Assembly (NCBI GenBank): GCA_958298945.1
Contig: OY282608.1
Location: forward strand, 75,440,806-75,504,805
Reading direction: 5' to 3'
Length of the DNA: 64,000 nt
Source of the DNA: Atherix ibis
Lineage: Eukaryota; Arthropoda; Insecta; Diptera; Athericidae
Shown here piece after piece: positions 11,601 to 21,480 of the stretch (positions are counted from its first letter, which is position 1; every line of letters begins with the position of its first letter). The notes under the pieces are model-generated. The model did not search any database. It saw nothing but the letters and a program-made list of their open reading frames with translations, and was not told where the DNA came from. Both the position numbers and the translations under genes were made by a program.

Positions 11601-13490
11601 TGTTGGTTTGTTGGCTTGTTGGCTTGTTGGTTTGTTGGTTTGTTGGTTTGTTGGTTTGTTGGTTTGTTGGTTTGTTGTTTGTTGGTTTGTTGGTTTGTTG
11701 GTTTGTTGGTTTGTTGGTTTGTTGGTTTGTTAGTTTGTTGGTTTGTTGATTTGTTGGTTTGTTGGTTTGTTGGTTTGTTGGTTTGTTGGTTTGTTGGTTT
11801 GTTGGTTTGTTGGTTTTTTGGTTTGTTGGTTTGTTGGCTTGTTGGTTTGTTGGTTTGTTGGTTTGTTGATTTGTTGGTTTGTTGGTTTGTTGGTTTGTTG
11901 GTTTGTCGGCTTGTTGGTTTGTTGGCTTGTTGGCTTGTTGGTTTGTCGGTTTGTTGGTTTGTTGGTTTGTTGGTTTGTTGGTTTGTTGGTTTGTTGGTTT
12001 GTTGGTTCGTTGGTTTGTTGGTTTGTTGGTATGTTGGTCTGTTGGTTTGTCAGTTTGTTGGTTTGTTGGTTTGTTGGTTTGTTTGTTTGTTGGTTTGTTG
12101 GTTTGTTGGTTTTTTGGCCTGTTGGTTTGTTGGTTTGTTGGTTTGTTGGTTTGTTTGTTTGTTGGTTTGTTAGGTTGTTGGCTTGTTGTTTTTTTTGGCT
12201 TGTTGGCTTATTGGTTTGTTGGTATGCTTGTTTGTTGGTTTGTTGGTTTGTTGGTTTGTTGGTTTGTTGGTTTGCTGGTTTGTTGGTTTGTTGGTTTGTT
12301 GGTTTGTTGGTTTGTTGGCTTGTTGGTTTGTTGGCTTGTTGGCTTGTTGAATTGTTGGTTTGTTGGTTTGTTGGTTTGTTGGTTTGTTGGTTTGTTTGTT
12401 TGTTGGTTTGTGTGTTTGTTGGCTTGTTGGTTTGTTGGCTTGTTGGCTTGTTGAATTGTTGGTTTGTTGGTTTGTTGGTTTGTTGGTTTGTTGGTTTGTT
12501 GGTTTGTTGGTTTGTTGGTTTGTTTGTTTGTTGGTTTGTGTGTTGGTTGGCTTGTTGGTTTGTTGGCTAGTGGCTTGTTGGTTTGTTGGTTTGTTAGTTT
12601 GTTGGTTTGTTGGTATGTTGGTTTGTTGGTTTGTTTGTTTGTTTGTTTGTTTGTTTGTTTGTTGGTTTATTGGTTTGTTGGTTTGTTGGTTTGTTGGCTG
12701 GTTGATTTGTTCGTTTGTTGATTTGTTGGTTTGTTGGTTTATTGGTTTGTTCGTTTGTTGGTTTGTTGGTTACTTGATTTGTTGGTTTGTTGGTTTGTTG
12801 GCTTGTTGGTTTGTTGGTTTGTTGGTTTGTTGGTTTGTAGGTTTGTTTGTTTGTTGGTTTGTTTGTTTGTTGGTTTGTACGTTTGTTGGTTTGTTGGTTA
12901 CTTGGTTTGTTGGTTTGTTCGTTTGTTCATTTGTTCGTTTGTTGGTTTGTTGGTTTGTTGGTTTGTTGGTTTGTTCGTTTGTTGGTTTTTTGGCCTGTTG
13001 GTTTGTTGGTTTGTTGGTTTGTTGGTTTGTTGGTTTGTTTGTTTGTTGGTTTGTTAGGTTGTTGGCTTGTTGGTTTTTTTGGCTTGTTGGCTTATTGGTT
13101 TGTGGGTATGCTTGTTTGTTGGTTTGTTGGTTTGTTGGTTTGTTGGTTTGTTGGTTTGTTGGTTTGCTGGTTTGTTTGTTTGTTGGTTTGTTAGTTTGTT
13201 GGCTTGTTGGTTTGTTGGCTTGTTGGTTTGTAAATTGTTGGTTTGTTGGTTTGTTGGTTTGTTGGTTTGTTTGTTTGTTTGTTTGTGTGTTTGTTGGCTT
13301 GTTGGTTTGTTGGCTTGTTGGCTTGTTGGTTTGTTGTTTTGTTGGTTTGTTGGTTTGTTGGTATGTTGGTTTGTTGGTTTGTTTGTTTGTTTGTTTGTTT
13401 GTTTGTTGGTTTATTGGCTTGTTGGTTTGTTGGTTTGTTGGTTTGTTGGTTCGTTGGTTTGTTTGTTTGTTGGTTTGGTCGTTTGTTGGC
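8655..13490. repeat. 4.84-kb satellite duplication, copy B
   Basis: Direct tandem partner of the segment at about 3820-8655, in the same orientation and carrying almost the same ordered variant units. Differences seen include one G-to-C change (GGCTTATT at about 4921 against GCCTTATT at about 9756) and insertions or deletions of whole 8-bp units. The high identity implies a recent event. Confidence 0.8.
9517..9620. repeat. CGTTTGTT sub-run, 13 units
   Basis: Thirteen consecutive C-variant units, with C at 9517 and every 8 bp to 9613. It is the copy-B counterpart of the 12-unit run at 4698-4793. Confidence 0.9.
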
Positions 13491-16039
13491 TTGTTGGTTT
13501 ATTGGCTTGTTGGTTTGTTGGTTTGTTGGCTTGTTGATTTTTTCGTTTGTTGGTTTGTTGGTTTGTTGGTTTATTGGTTTGTTCGTTTGTTGGTTTGTTG
13601 GTTACTTGATTTGTTGGTTTGTTGGTTTGTTGGCTTGTTGGTTTGTTGGTTTGTTGGTTTGTAGGTTTGTTGGTTTGTTGGTTTGTTGGTTTGTTGGTTT
13701 GTTGGTTTGTTGGTTTATTGGTTTGTTCGTTTGTTGGTTTGCTGGCTTGTTGGTTTGTTGGCTTGTTGGCTTGTTGGTTTGTTGGTTTGTTGGTTTGTTG
13801 GTTTGTTGGTTTGTTGGTTTGTTGGTTTGTTGGTTTGTTGGTTTGTTGGTTTGTTGGTTTGTTGGTTTGTTGGTTTGTTGGTTTGTTGGTTTGTTGGTTT
13901 GTTGGTTTGTTGGTTTGTTGGTTTGTTGGTTTGTTGGTTTGTTGGTTTGTTGGTTTGTTGGCTTGTTGGTTTGTTGGTTTGTTGGTTTATTGATTTGTTG
14001 GTTTGTTGGTTTGTTGGTTTGTTGGTTTGTTGGTTTGTTGGTTTGTTGGTTTGTTGGTTTGTTGGTTTGTTGGTTTGTTGGTTTGTTGGTTTGTTGGTTT
14101 GTTGGTTTGTTGGTTTGTTGATTTATTGGTTTGTTGGTTTTTTGGTTTGTTGGTTTGTTGTTTGGTTGGTTTGTTGGTTTGTTGGTTTGTTGGTTTGTTG
14201 GTTTGTTGGTTTGTTGGTTTGTTGGTTTGTTGGTTTTGTTGGTTTGTTGGCTTGTTGGTTTGTCGGCTTGTTGGTTTGTTGGCTTGTTGGCTTGTTGGTT
14301 TGTCGGTTTGTTGTTTTGTTGGTTTGTTGGTTTGTTGGTTTGTTGGTTTGTTGGTTTGTTGGTTTGTTGGTTTGTTGGTTTGTTAGTTTGTTGGTTTGTT
14401 GGTTTGTTGGTTTGTTTGTTTGTTGGTTTGTTGGCTTGTTGGTTTTTTGGCCTGTTGGTTTGTTGGTTTGTTGGTTTGTTTGTTTGTTGGTTTGTTAGGT
14501 TGTTGGCTTGTTGGTTTTTTGGCTTGTTGGCTTATTTGTTTGTTGGTCTGTTGGTTTGTTAGTTTGTTGGTTTGTTGGTTTGTTGCTTTGTTTGTTTGTT
14601 GGTTTGTGTGTTTGTTGGCTTGTTGGTTTGTTGGCTTGTTGGCTTGTTGAATTGTTGGTTTGTTGGTTTGTTGGTTTGTTGGTTTGTTGGTTTGTTTGTT
14701 TGTTGGTTTGTGTGTTGGTTGGCTTGTTGGTTTGTTGGCTAGTGGCTTGGTGGTTTGTTGTTTTGTTGGTTTGTTGGTTTGTTGGTATGTTCGTTTGTTG
14801 GTTTGTTTGTTTGTTTGTTTGTTTGTTTGTTGGTTTATTGGTTTGTTGGTTTGTTGGTTTGTTGGTTTGTTGGTTTGTTTGTTTGTTGGTTTGGTCGTTT
14901 GTTGGCTTGTTGGCTTATTGGCTTGTTGGTTTGTTGGTTTGTTGGCTTGTTGATTTGTTCGTTTGTTGGTTTGTTGGTTTGTTGGTTTATTGGTTTGTTC
15001 GTTTGTTGGTTTGTTGGTTACTTGATTTGTTGGTTTGTTGGTTTGTTGGCTTGTTGGTTTGTTGGTTTGTTGGTTTGTAGGTTTGTTTGTTTGTTGGTTT
15101 GGTCGTTTGTTGGCTTCTTGGTTTATTGGCTTGTCGGTTTGTTGGTTTGTTGGCTTGTTGATTTGTTCGTTTGTTAGTTTGTTGGTTTGTTGGTTTATTG
15201 GTTTGTTCGTTTGTTGGTTTGTTGGTTACTTGATTTGTTGGTTTGTTGGTTTGTTGGCTTGTTGGTTTGTTGGTTTATTAGTTTGTTGGTTTGTTTGTTT
15301 GTTGGTTTGTTTGTTTCTTGGTTTGTACGTTTGTTGGTTTGTTGGTTACTTGGTTTGTTGGTTTGTTGGCTTGTTGGTTTGTTGGCTTGTTGGCTTGTTG
15401 GTTTGTTGGTTTGTTGGTTTGTTGGTTTGTTGGTTTGTTGGTTTGTTGGTTTGTTGGTTTGTTGGTTTGTTGGTTTGTTGGTTTGTTGGTTTGTTGGTTT
15501 GTTGGTTTGTTGGTTTGTTGGTTTGTTGGTTTGCTGGCTTGTTGGTTTGTTGGCTTGTTGGCTTGTTGGTTTGTTGGTTTGTTGGTTTGTTGGTTTGTTG
15601 GTTTGTTGGTTTGTTGGTTTGTTGGTTTGTTGGTTTGTTGGTTTGTTGGTTTGTTTGTTTGTTGGTTTGTTGGTTTGTTGGTTTGTTGGTTTGTTGGTTT
15701 GTTGGTTTGTTGGTTTGTTGGTTTGTTGGTTTGTTGGTTTGTTGGTTTGTTGGTTTGTTGGTTTGTTGGCTTGCTGGTTTGTTGGTTTGTTGGTTTGTTG
15801 ATTTGTTGGTTTGTTGGTTTGTTGGTTTGTTGGTTTGTTGGTTTGTTGGTTTGTTGGTTTGTTGGTTTGTTGGTTTGTTGGTTTGTTGGTTTGTTGGCTT
15901 GTTGGTTTGTTGGTTTGTTGGTTTGTTGGCTTGTTGGTTTGTTGGTTTGTTGGCTTGTTGGTTTGTTGGTTTGTCGGTTTGTTGGTTTGTTGGTTTGTTT
16001 GTTTGTTGGTTTGTTGGTTTGTTGGTTTTTTGGTTTGTT

Positions 16040-17560
16040 TGTTTGTTGGTTTGTTAGGTTGTTGGCTTGTTGGTTTTTTGGCTTGTTGGCTTATTGGTTT
16101 GTTGGTATGCTTGTTTGTTGGTTTGTTGGTTTGTTGGTTTGCTGGTTTGTTGGTTTGTTGGTTTGTTGGTTTGTTGGCTTGTTGGTTTGTTGGCTTGTTG
16201 GCTTGTTGAATTGTTGGTTTGTTGGTTTGTTGGTTTGTTTGTTTGTTGGTTTGTGTGTTTGTTGGCTTGTTGGCTTGTTGGCTTGTTGGCTTGTTGAATT
16301 GTTGGTTTGTTGGTTTGTTGGTTTGTTGGTTTGTTGGTTTGTTTGTTTGTTGGTTTGTGTGTTTGTTGGCTTGTTGGTTTGTTGGCTAGTGGTATGTTGG
16401 TTTGTTGGTTTGTTGGTTTGTTGGTTTGTTGGTATGTTGGTTTGTTGGTTTGTTGGTTTGTTTGTTTGTTTGTTTGTTGGTTTATTGGTTTGTTGGTTTG
16501 TTGGTTTGTTGGTTTGTTTGTTTGTTGGTTTGGTCGTTTATTGGCTTGTTGGTTTGCTGGTTTGTTGGTTTGTTGGTTTGTTGGTTTGTTGGTTTGTTGG
16601 TTTGTTGGTTTGTTGGTTTGTTGGTTTGTTGGCTTGTTGGTTTGTTGGTTTGTTGGTTTGTTGATTTGTTGGTTTGTTGGTTTGTTGGTTTGTTGGTTTG
16701 TTGGTTTGTTGGTTTGTTGGTTTGTTGGTTTGTTGGTTTGTTGGTTTGTTGGTTTGTTGGTTTGTTGGGTTGTTGGTTTGTTGGTTTGTTGGCTTGTTGG
16801 TTTGTCGGCTTGTTGGTTTGTTGGCTTATTGGCTTGTTGGTTTGTCGGTTTGTTGGTTTGTTGGTTTGTTGGTTTGTTAATTTGTTGGTTTGTTGGTCTG
16901 TTGGTTTGTTGGTTTGTTGGTCTGTTGGTTTGTTAGTTTGTTGGTTTGTTGGTTTGTTTGTTTGTTGGTTTGTTGGCTTGTTGGTTTTTTGGCCTGTTGG
17001 TTTGTTGGTTTGTTTTTTTGTTGGTTTGTTAGGTTGTTGGCTTGTTGGTTTTTTGGCTTGTTGGCTTATTGGTTTGTTGGTATGCTTGTTTGTTGGTTTG
17101 TTGGTTTGTTGGTTTGTTGGTTTGTTGGTTTGTTGGTTTGTTGGTTTGCTGGTTTGTTGGTTTGTTGGTTTGTTGGTTTGTTGGCTTGATGGTTTGTTGG
17201 CTTGTTGGCTTGTTGAATTGTTGGTTTGTTGGTTTGTTGGTTTGTTTGTTTGTTGGTTTGTGTATTTGTTGGCTTGTTGGCTTGTTGGCTTGTTGGCTTG
17301 TTGAATTGTTGGTTTGTTGGTTTGTTGGTTTGTTGGTTTGTTGGTTTGTTTGTTTGTTGGTTTGTGTGTTTGTTGGCTTGTTGGTTTGTTGGCTAGTGGT
17401 TTATTGGTTTGTTGGTTTGTTGGTTTGTTGGTTTGTTGGTATGTTGGTTTGTTGGTTTGTTGGTTTGTTTGTTTGTTTGTTTGTTGGTTTATTGGTTTGT
17501 TGGTTTGTTGGTTTGTTGGTTTGTTGGTTTGTTTGTTTGTTGGTTTGGTCGTTTGTTGGC
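16040..17560. repeat. About 1.0-kb repeated marker block, two copies
   Basis: Ordered markers at about 16040-16550 (GGTTAGGTTG, GGCTTATTGG, GGTATGCTTG, GAATTGTTGG, GGCTAGTGG, GGTTTGGTCG) recur at about 17027-17560. Anchor offsets are 975 to 1007 bp. The two blocks are separated by plain units. Edges are approximate. Confidence 0.65.
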
Positions 17561-17730
17561 TTGTTGGTTTATTGGCTTGTTGGTTTGTTGGTTTGTTGGC
17601 TTGTTGATTTGTTCGTTTGTTGGTTTGTTGGTTTGTTGGTTTATTGGTTTGTTCGTTTGTTGGTTTGTTGTTTACTTGATTTGTTGGTTTGTTGGTTTGT
17701 TGGCTTGGTGGTTTGTTGGTTTGTTGGTTT

Positions 17731-18002
17731 GTAGGTTTGTTTGTTTGTTGGTTTGTTTGTTTGTTGGTTTGTACGTTTGTTTGTTTGTTGGTTATTTGGT
17801 TTGTTGGTTTGTTCGTTTGTTCGTTTGTTCGTTTGTTCGTTTGTTGGTTTGTTGGTTTGTTGGTTTGTAGGTTTGTTTGTTTGTTGGTTTGTTTGTTTGT
17901 TGGTTTGTACGTTTGTTGGTTTGTTGGTTATTTGGTTTGTTGGTTTGTTCGTTTGTTCGTTTGTTCGTTTGTTCGTTTGTTGGTTTGTTGGTTTGTTGGT
18001 TT
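17731..18002. repeat. 136-bp tandem duplication inside the satellite
   Basis: The marker GTAGGTTTGTTTG occurs at 17731 and again at 17867, 136 bp (17 units) apart. In both copies it is followed by the same order: TGTTTGTT units, GTACGTTTG, a GGTTATTTGG unit and a short run of CGTTTGTT. A partial third copy starting with GTACGTTTG follows at about 18002. Confidence 0.8.
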
Positions 18003-19044
18003 GTACGTTTGTTGGTTTGTTGGTTACTTGGTTTGTTGGTTTGTTGGCTTGTTGGTTTGTTGGCTTGTTGGCTTGTTGGTTTGTTGGTTTGTTGGTTTGT
18101 TGGTTTGTTGGTTTGTTGGTTTGTTGGTTTGTTGGTTTGTTGGTTTGTTGGTTTGTTGGTTTGTTGGTTTGTTGGTTAGTTGGTTTGTTGGTTTGTTGGT
18201 TTGTTGGTTTGTTGGTTTGTTGGTTTGCTGGCTTGTTGGTTTGTTGGCTTGTTGGCTTGTTGGTTTGTTGGTTTGTTGGTTTGTTGGTTTGTTGGTTTGT
18301 TGGTTTGTTGGTTTGTTGGTTTGTTGGTTTGTTGGTTTGTTGGTTTGTTGGTTTGTTGGCTTGTTGGTTTGTTGGTTTGTTGGTTTGTTGATTTGTTGGT
18401 TTGTTGGTTTGTTGGTTTGTTGGTTTGTTGGTTTGTTGGTTTGTTGGTTTGTTGGTTTGTTGGTTTGTTGGTTTGTTGGTCTGTTGGTTTGTTGGCTTGT
18501 TGGTTTGTCGGCTTGTTGATTTGTTGGCTTGTTGGCTTGTTGGTTTGTCGGTTTGTTGGTTTGTTGGTTTGTTGGTTTGTTGGTTTGTTGGTTTGTTGGT
18601 TTGTTGGTTTGTTGGTTTGTTGGTTTGTTGGTTTGTTGGTTTGTTAGTTTGTTGGTTTGTTGGTTTGTTGGTTTGTTTGTTTGTTTGTTTGTTGGTTTGT
18701 TTTCTTGTTGGTTTTTTGGCCTGTTGGTTTGTTGGTTTGTTGGTTTGTTTGTTTGTTGGTTTATTAGGTTGTTGTCTTGTTGGTTTTTTGGCTTGTTGGC
18801 TTATTGGTTTGTTGGTATGCTTGTTTGTTGGTTTGTTGGTTTGTTGGTTTGTTGGTTTATTGGTTTGTTGGTTTGTTGGTTTGCTGGTTTGTTGGTTTGT
18901 TGGTTTGTTGGTTTGTTGGCTTGTTGGTTTGTTGGCTTGTTGGCTTGTTGAATTGTTAATTTGTTGGTTTGTTGGTTTGTTTGTTTGTTGGTTTGTGTGT
19001 TTGTTGGCTTGTTGGTTTGTTGGCTTGTTGGCTTGTTGAATTGT

Positions 19045-19300
19045 TGGTTTGTTGGTTTGTTGGTTTGTTGGTTTGTTGGTTTGTTGGTTTGTTTGTTTGT
19101 TGGTTTGTGTGTTGGTTGGCTTGTTGGTTTGTTGGCTAGTGGCTTGTTGGTTTGTTGGTTTGTTGGTTTGTTGGTATGTTGGTTTGTTGGTTTGTTGGTT
19201 TGTTGGTTTGTTGGTTTGTTGGTTTGTTGGTTTGTTGGTTTGTTTGTTTGTTGGTTTGTGTGTTGGTTGGCTTGTTGGTTTGTTGGCTAGTGGCTTGTTG
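19045..19300. repeat. 151-bp tandem duplication carrying the GGCTAGTGG marker
   Basis: The rare block GTGTGTTGGTTGGCTTG followed by GGCTAGTGGC occurs twice. GTGTG is at 19107 and 19258, and CTAG at 19136 and 19287, each 151 bp apart. Because 151 is not a multiple of 8, the exchange involved the out-of-register part of the block and not plain 8-bp slippage. Confidence 0.75.
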
Positions 19301-19963
19301 GTTTGTTGGTTTGTTGGTTTGTTGGTATGTTGGTTTGTTGGTTTGTTGATTTGTTTGTTTGTTTGTTTGTTGGTTTATTGGTTTGTTGGTTTGTTGGTTT
19401 GTTGGTTTGTTGGTTTGTTTGTTTGTTGGTTTGGTCGTTTGTTGGCTTGTTGGTTTATTGGCTTGTTGGTTTGTTGGTTTGTTGGCTTGTTGATTTGTTC
19501 GTTTGTTGGTTTGTTGTTTTGTTGGTTTATTGGTTTGTTCGTTTGTTGGTTTGTTGGTTACTTGATTTGTTGGTTTGTTGGTTTGTTGGCTTGTTGGTTT
19601 GTTGGTTTGTTGGTTTGTTGGTTTGTAGGTTTGTTTGTTTGTTGGTTTGTTTGTTTGTTGGTTTGTTCGTTTGTTGGTTTGTTGCTTACTTGGTTTGTTG
19701 GTTTGTTCGTTTGTTCGTTTGTTCGTTTGTTCGTTTGTTCGTTTGTTGGTTTGTTGGTTTGTTGGTTTGTTCGTTTGTTGGTTTTTTGGTTTGTTGGTTT
19801 GTTGGTTTGTTAGTTTGTTGGTTTGTTGGTTTGTTGGCTTGTTGGTTTGTTGGTTTGTTGGTTTGTTGGTTTGTTGGTTTGTTGGTTTGTTGGTTTGTTG
19901 GTTTGTTGGTTTGTTGGTTTGTTGGTTTGTTGGTTTTTTGATATGTTGGCTTGTTGGTTTGTT

Positions 19964-21480
19964 GGATTTTTGATTTGTTGGCTTGTTGGTTTGTTGGTTT
20001 GTTGGTTTGTTGGTTTGTTGGTTTGTTGGTTTGTTGGTTTGTTGGTTTGTTGGTTTGTTGGTTTGTTGGTTTGCTGGTTTGTTGGTTTGTTGGTTTGTTG
20101 GTTTGTTTGTTTGTTGGTTTGTTGGTTTGTTGGCTTGTTGGTTTGTTGGCTTGTTGGCTTGTTGGTTTGTTGGTTTGTTGGTTTGTTCATTTGTTGGTTT
20201 GTTGGTTTGTTGGTTTGTTGGTTTGTTGGTTTGTTGGTTTGTTGGTTTGTTGGTTTGTTGGTTTGTTGGTTTGTTAGTTTGTTGGTTTGTTGGTTTGTTG
20301 GTTTGCTGGCTTGTTGGTTTGTTGGCTTGTTGGCTTGTTGGTTTGTTGGTTTGTTGGTTTGTTGGTTTGTTGGTTTGGTGGTTTGTTGGTTTGTTGGTTT
20401 GTTGGTTTGTTGGTTTGTTGGTTTGTTGGTTTGTTGGTTTGTTGGTTTGTTGGTTTGTTGGTTTGTTGGTTTGTTGGTTTGTTGGTTTGTTGGTTTGTTG
20501 GTTTGTTGGTTTGTTGGTTTGTTGGTTTGTTGGTTTGTTGGCTTGTTGGTTTGTTGGTTTGTTGGTTTGTTGATTTGTTGGTTTGTTGGTTTGTTGATTT
20601 GTTGGTTTGTTGGTTTGTTGGTTTGTTGGTTTGTTGGTTTGTTGGTTTGTTGGTTTGTTGGTTTGTTGGTTTGTTGGTTTGTTGGTTTGTTGGTTTGTTG
20701 GTTTGTTGGTTTGTTGGTTTGTTGGTTTGTTGGCTTGTTGGTTTGTTGGATTTTTGATTTGTTGGCTTGTTGGTTTGTTGGTTTGTTGGTTTGTTGGTTT
20801 GTTGGTTTGTTGGTTTGTTGGTTTGTTGGTTTGTTGGTTTGTTGGTTTGTTGGTTTGTTGGTTTGTTTGTTTGTTGGTTTGTTGGTTTGTTGGCTTGTTG
20901 GTTTGTTGGCTTGTTGGCTTGTTGGTTTGTCGATTTGTTGGTTTGTTGGTTTGTTCATTTGTTGGTTTGTTGGTTTGTTGGTTTGTTGGTTTGTTGGTTT
21001 GTTGGTTTGTTGGTTTGTTAGTTTGTTGGTTTGTTGGTTTGTTGGTTTGCTGGCTTGTTGGTTTGTTGGCTTGTTGGCTTGTTGGTTTGTTGGTTTATTG
21101 GTTTGTTGGTTTGTTGGTTTGGTGGTTTGTTGGTTTGTTGGTTTGTTGGTTTGTTGGTTTGTTGGTTTGTTGGTTTGTTGGTTTGTTGGTTTGTTGGTTT
21201 GTTGGTTTGTTGGTTTGTTGGTTTGTTGGTTTGTTGGTTTGTTGGTTTGTTGGCTTGTTGGTTTGTTGGTTTGTTGGTTTGTTGATTTGTTGGTTTGTTG
21301 GTTTGTTGGTTTGTTGGTTTGTTGGTTTGTTGGTTTGTTGGTTTGTTGGTTTGTTGGTTTGTTGGTTTGTTGGTTTGTTGGTTTGTTGGTTTGTTGGTTT
21401 GTTGGTTTGTTGGTTTGTTGGTTTGTTGGTTTGTTGGTTTGTTGGTTTGTTGGTTTGTTGGCTTGTTGGTTTGTCGGCTT
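19964..21480. repeat. About 0.78-kb tandem duplication, two copies
   Basis: GGATTTTTGATTTG occurs at 19964 and 20748 (784 bp, 98 units). Other shared markers are the GTTCATTTG unit (about 20186 and 20954) and the GGTTTGGTGG unit (about 20377 and 21121). Offsets fall from 784 to 768 to 744 along the copy, which indicates loss of whole 8-bp units. Copy boundaries are roughly 19964-20747 and 20748-21480. Confidence 0.75.

Noticed and set aside
19810..20958. Minus-strand open frame of 382 codons with Asn-Lys-Pro-Thr-Asn-Gln-Gln repeats
   Set aside because: Translation of (AACAAACC)n. It resembles low-complexity mucin or prion-like proteins but is only the complement of the satellite.
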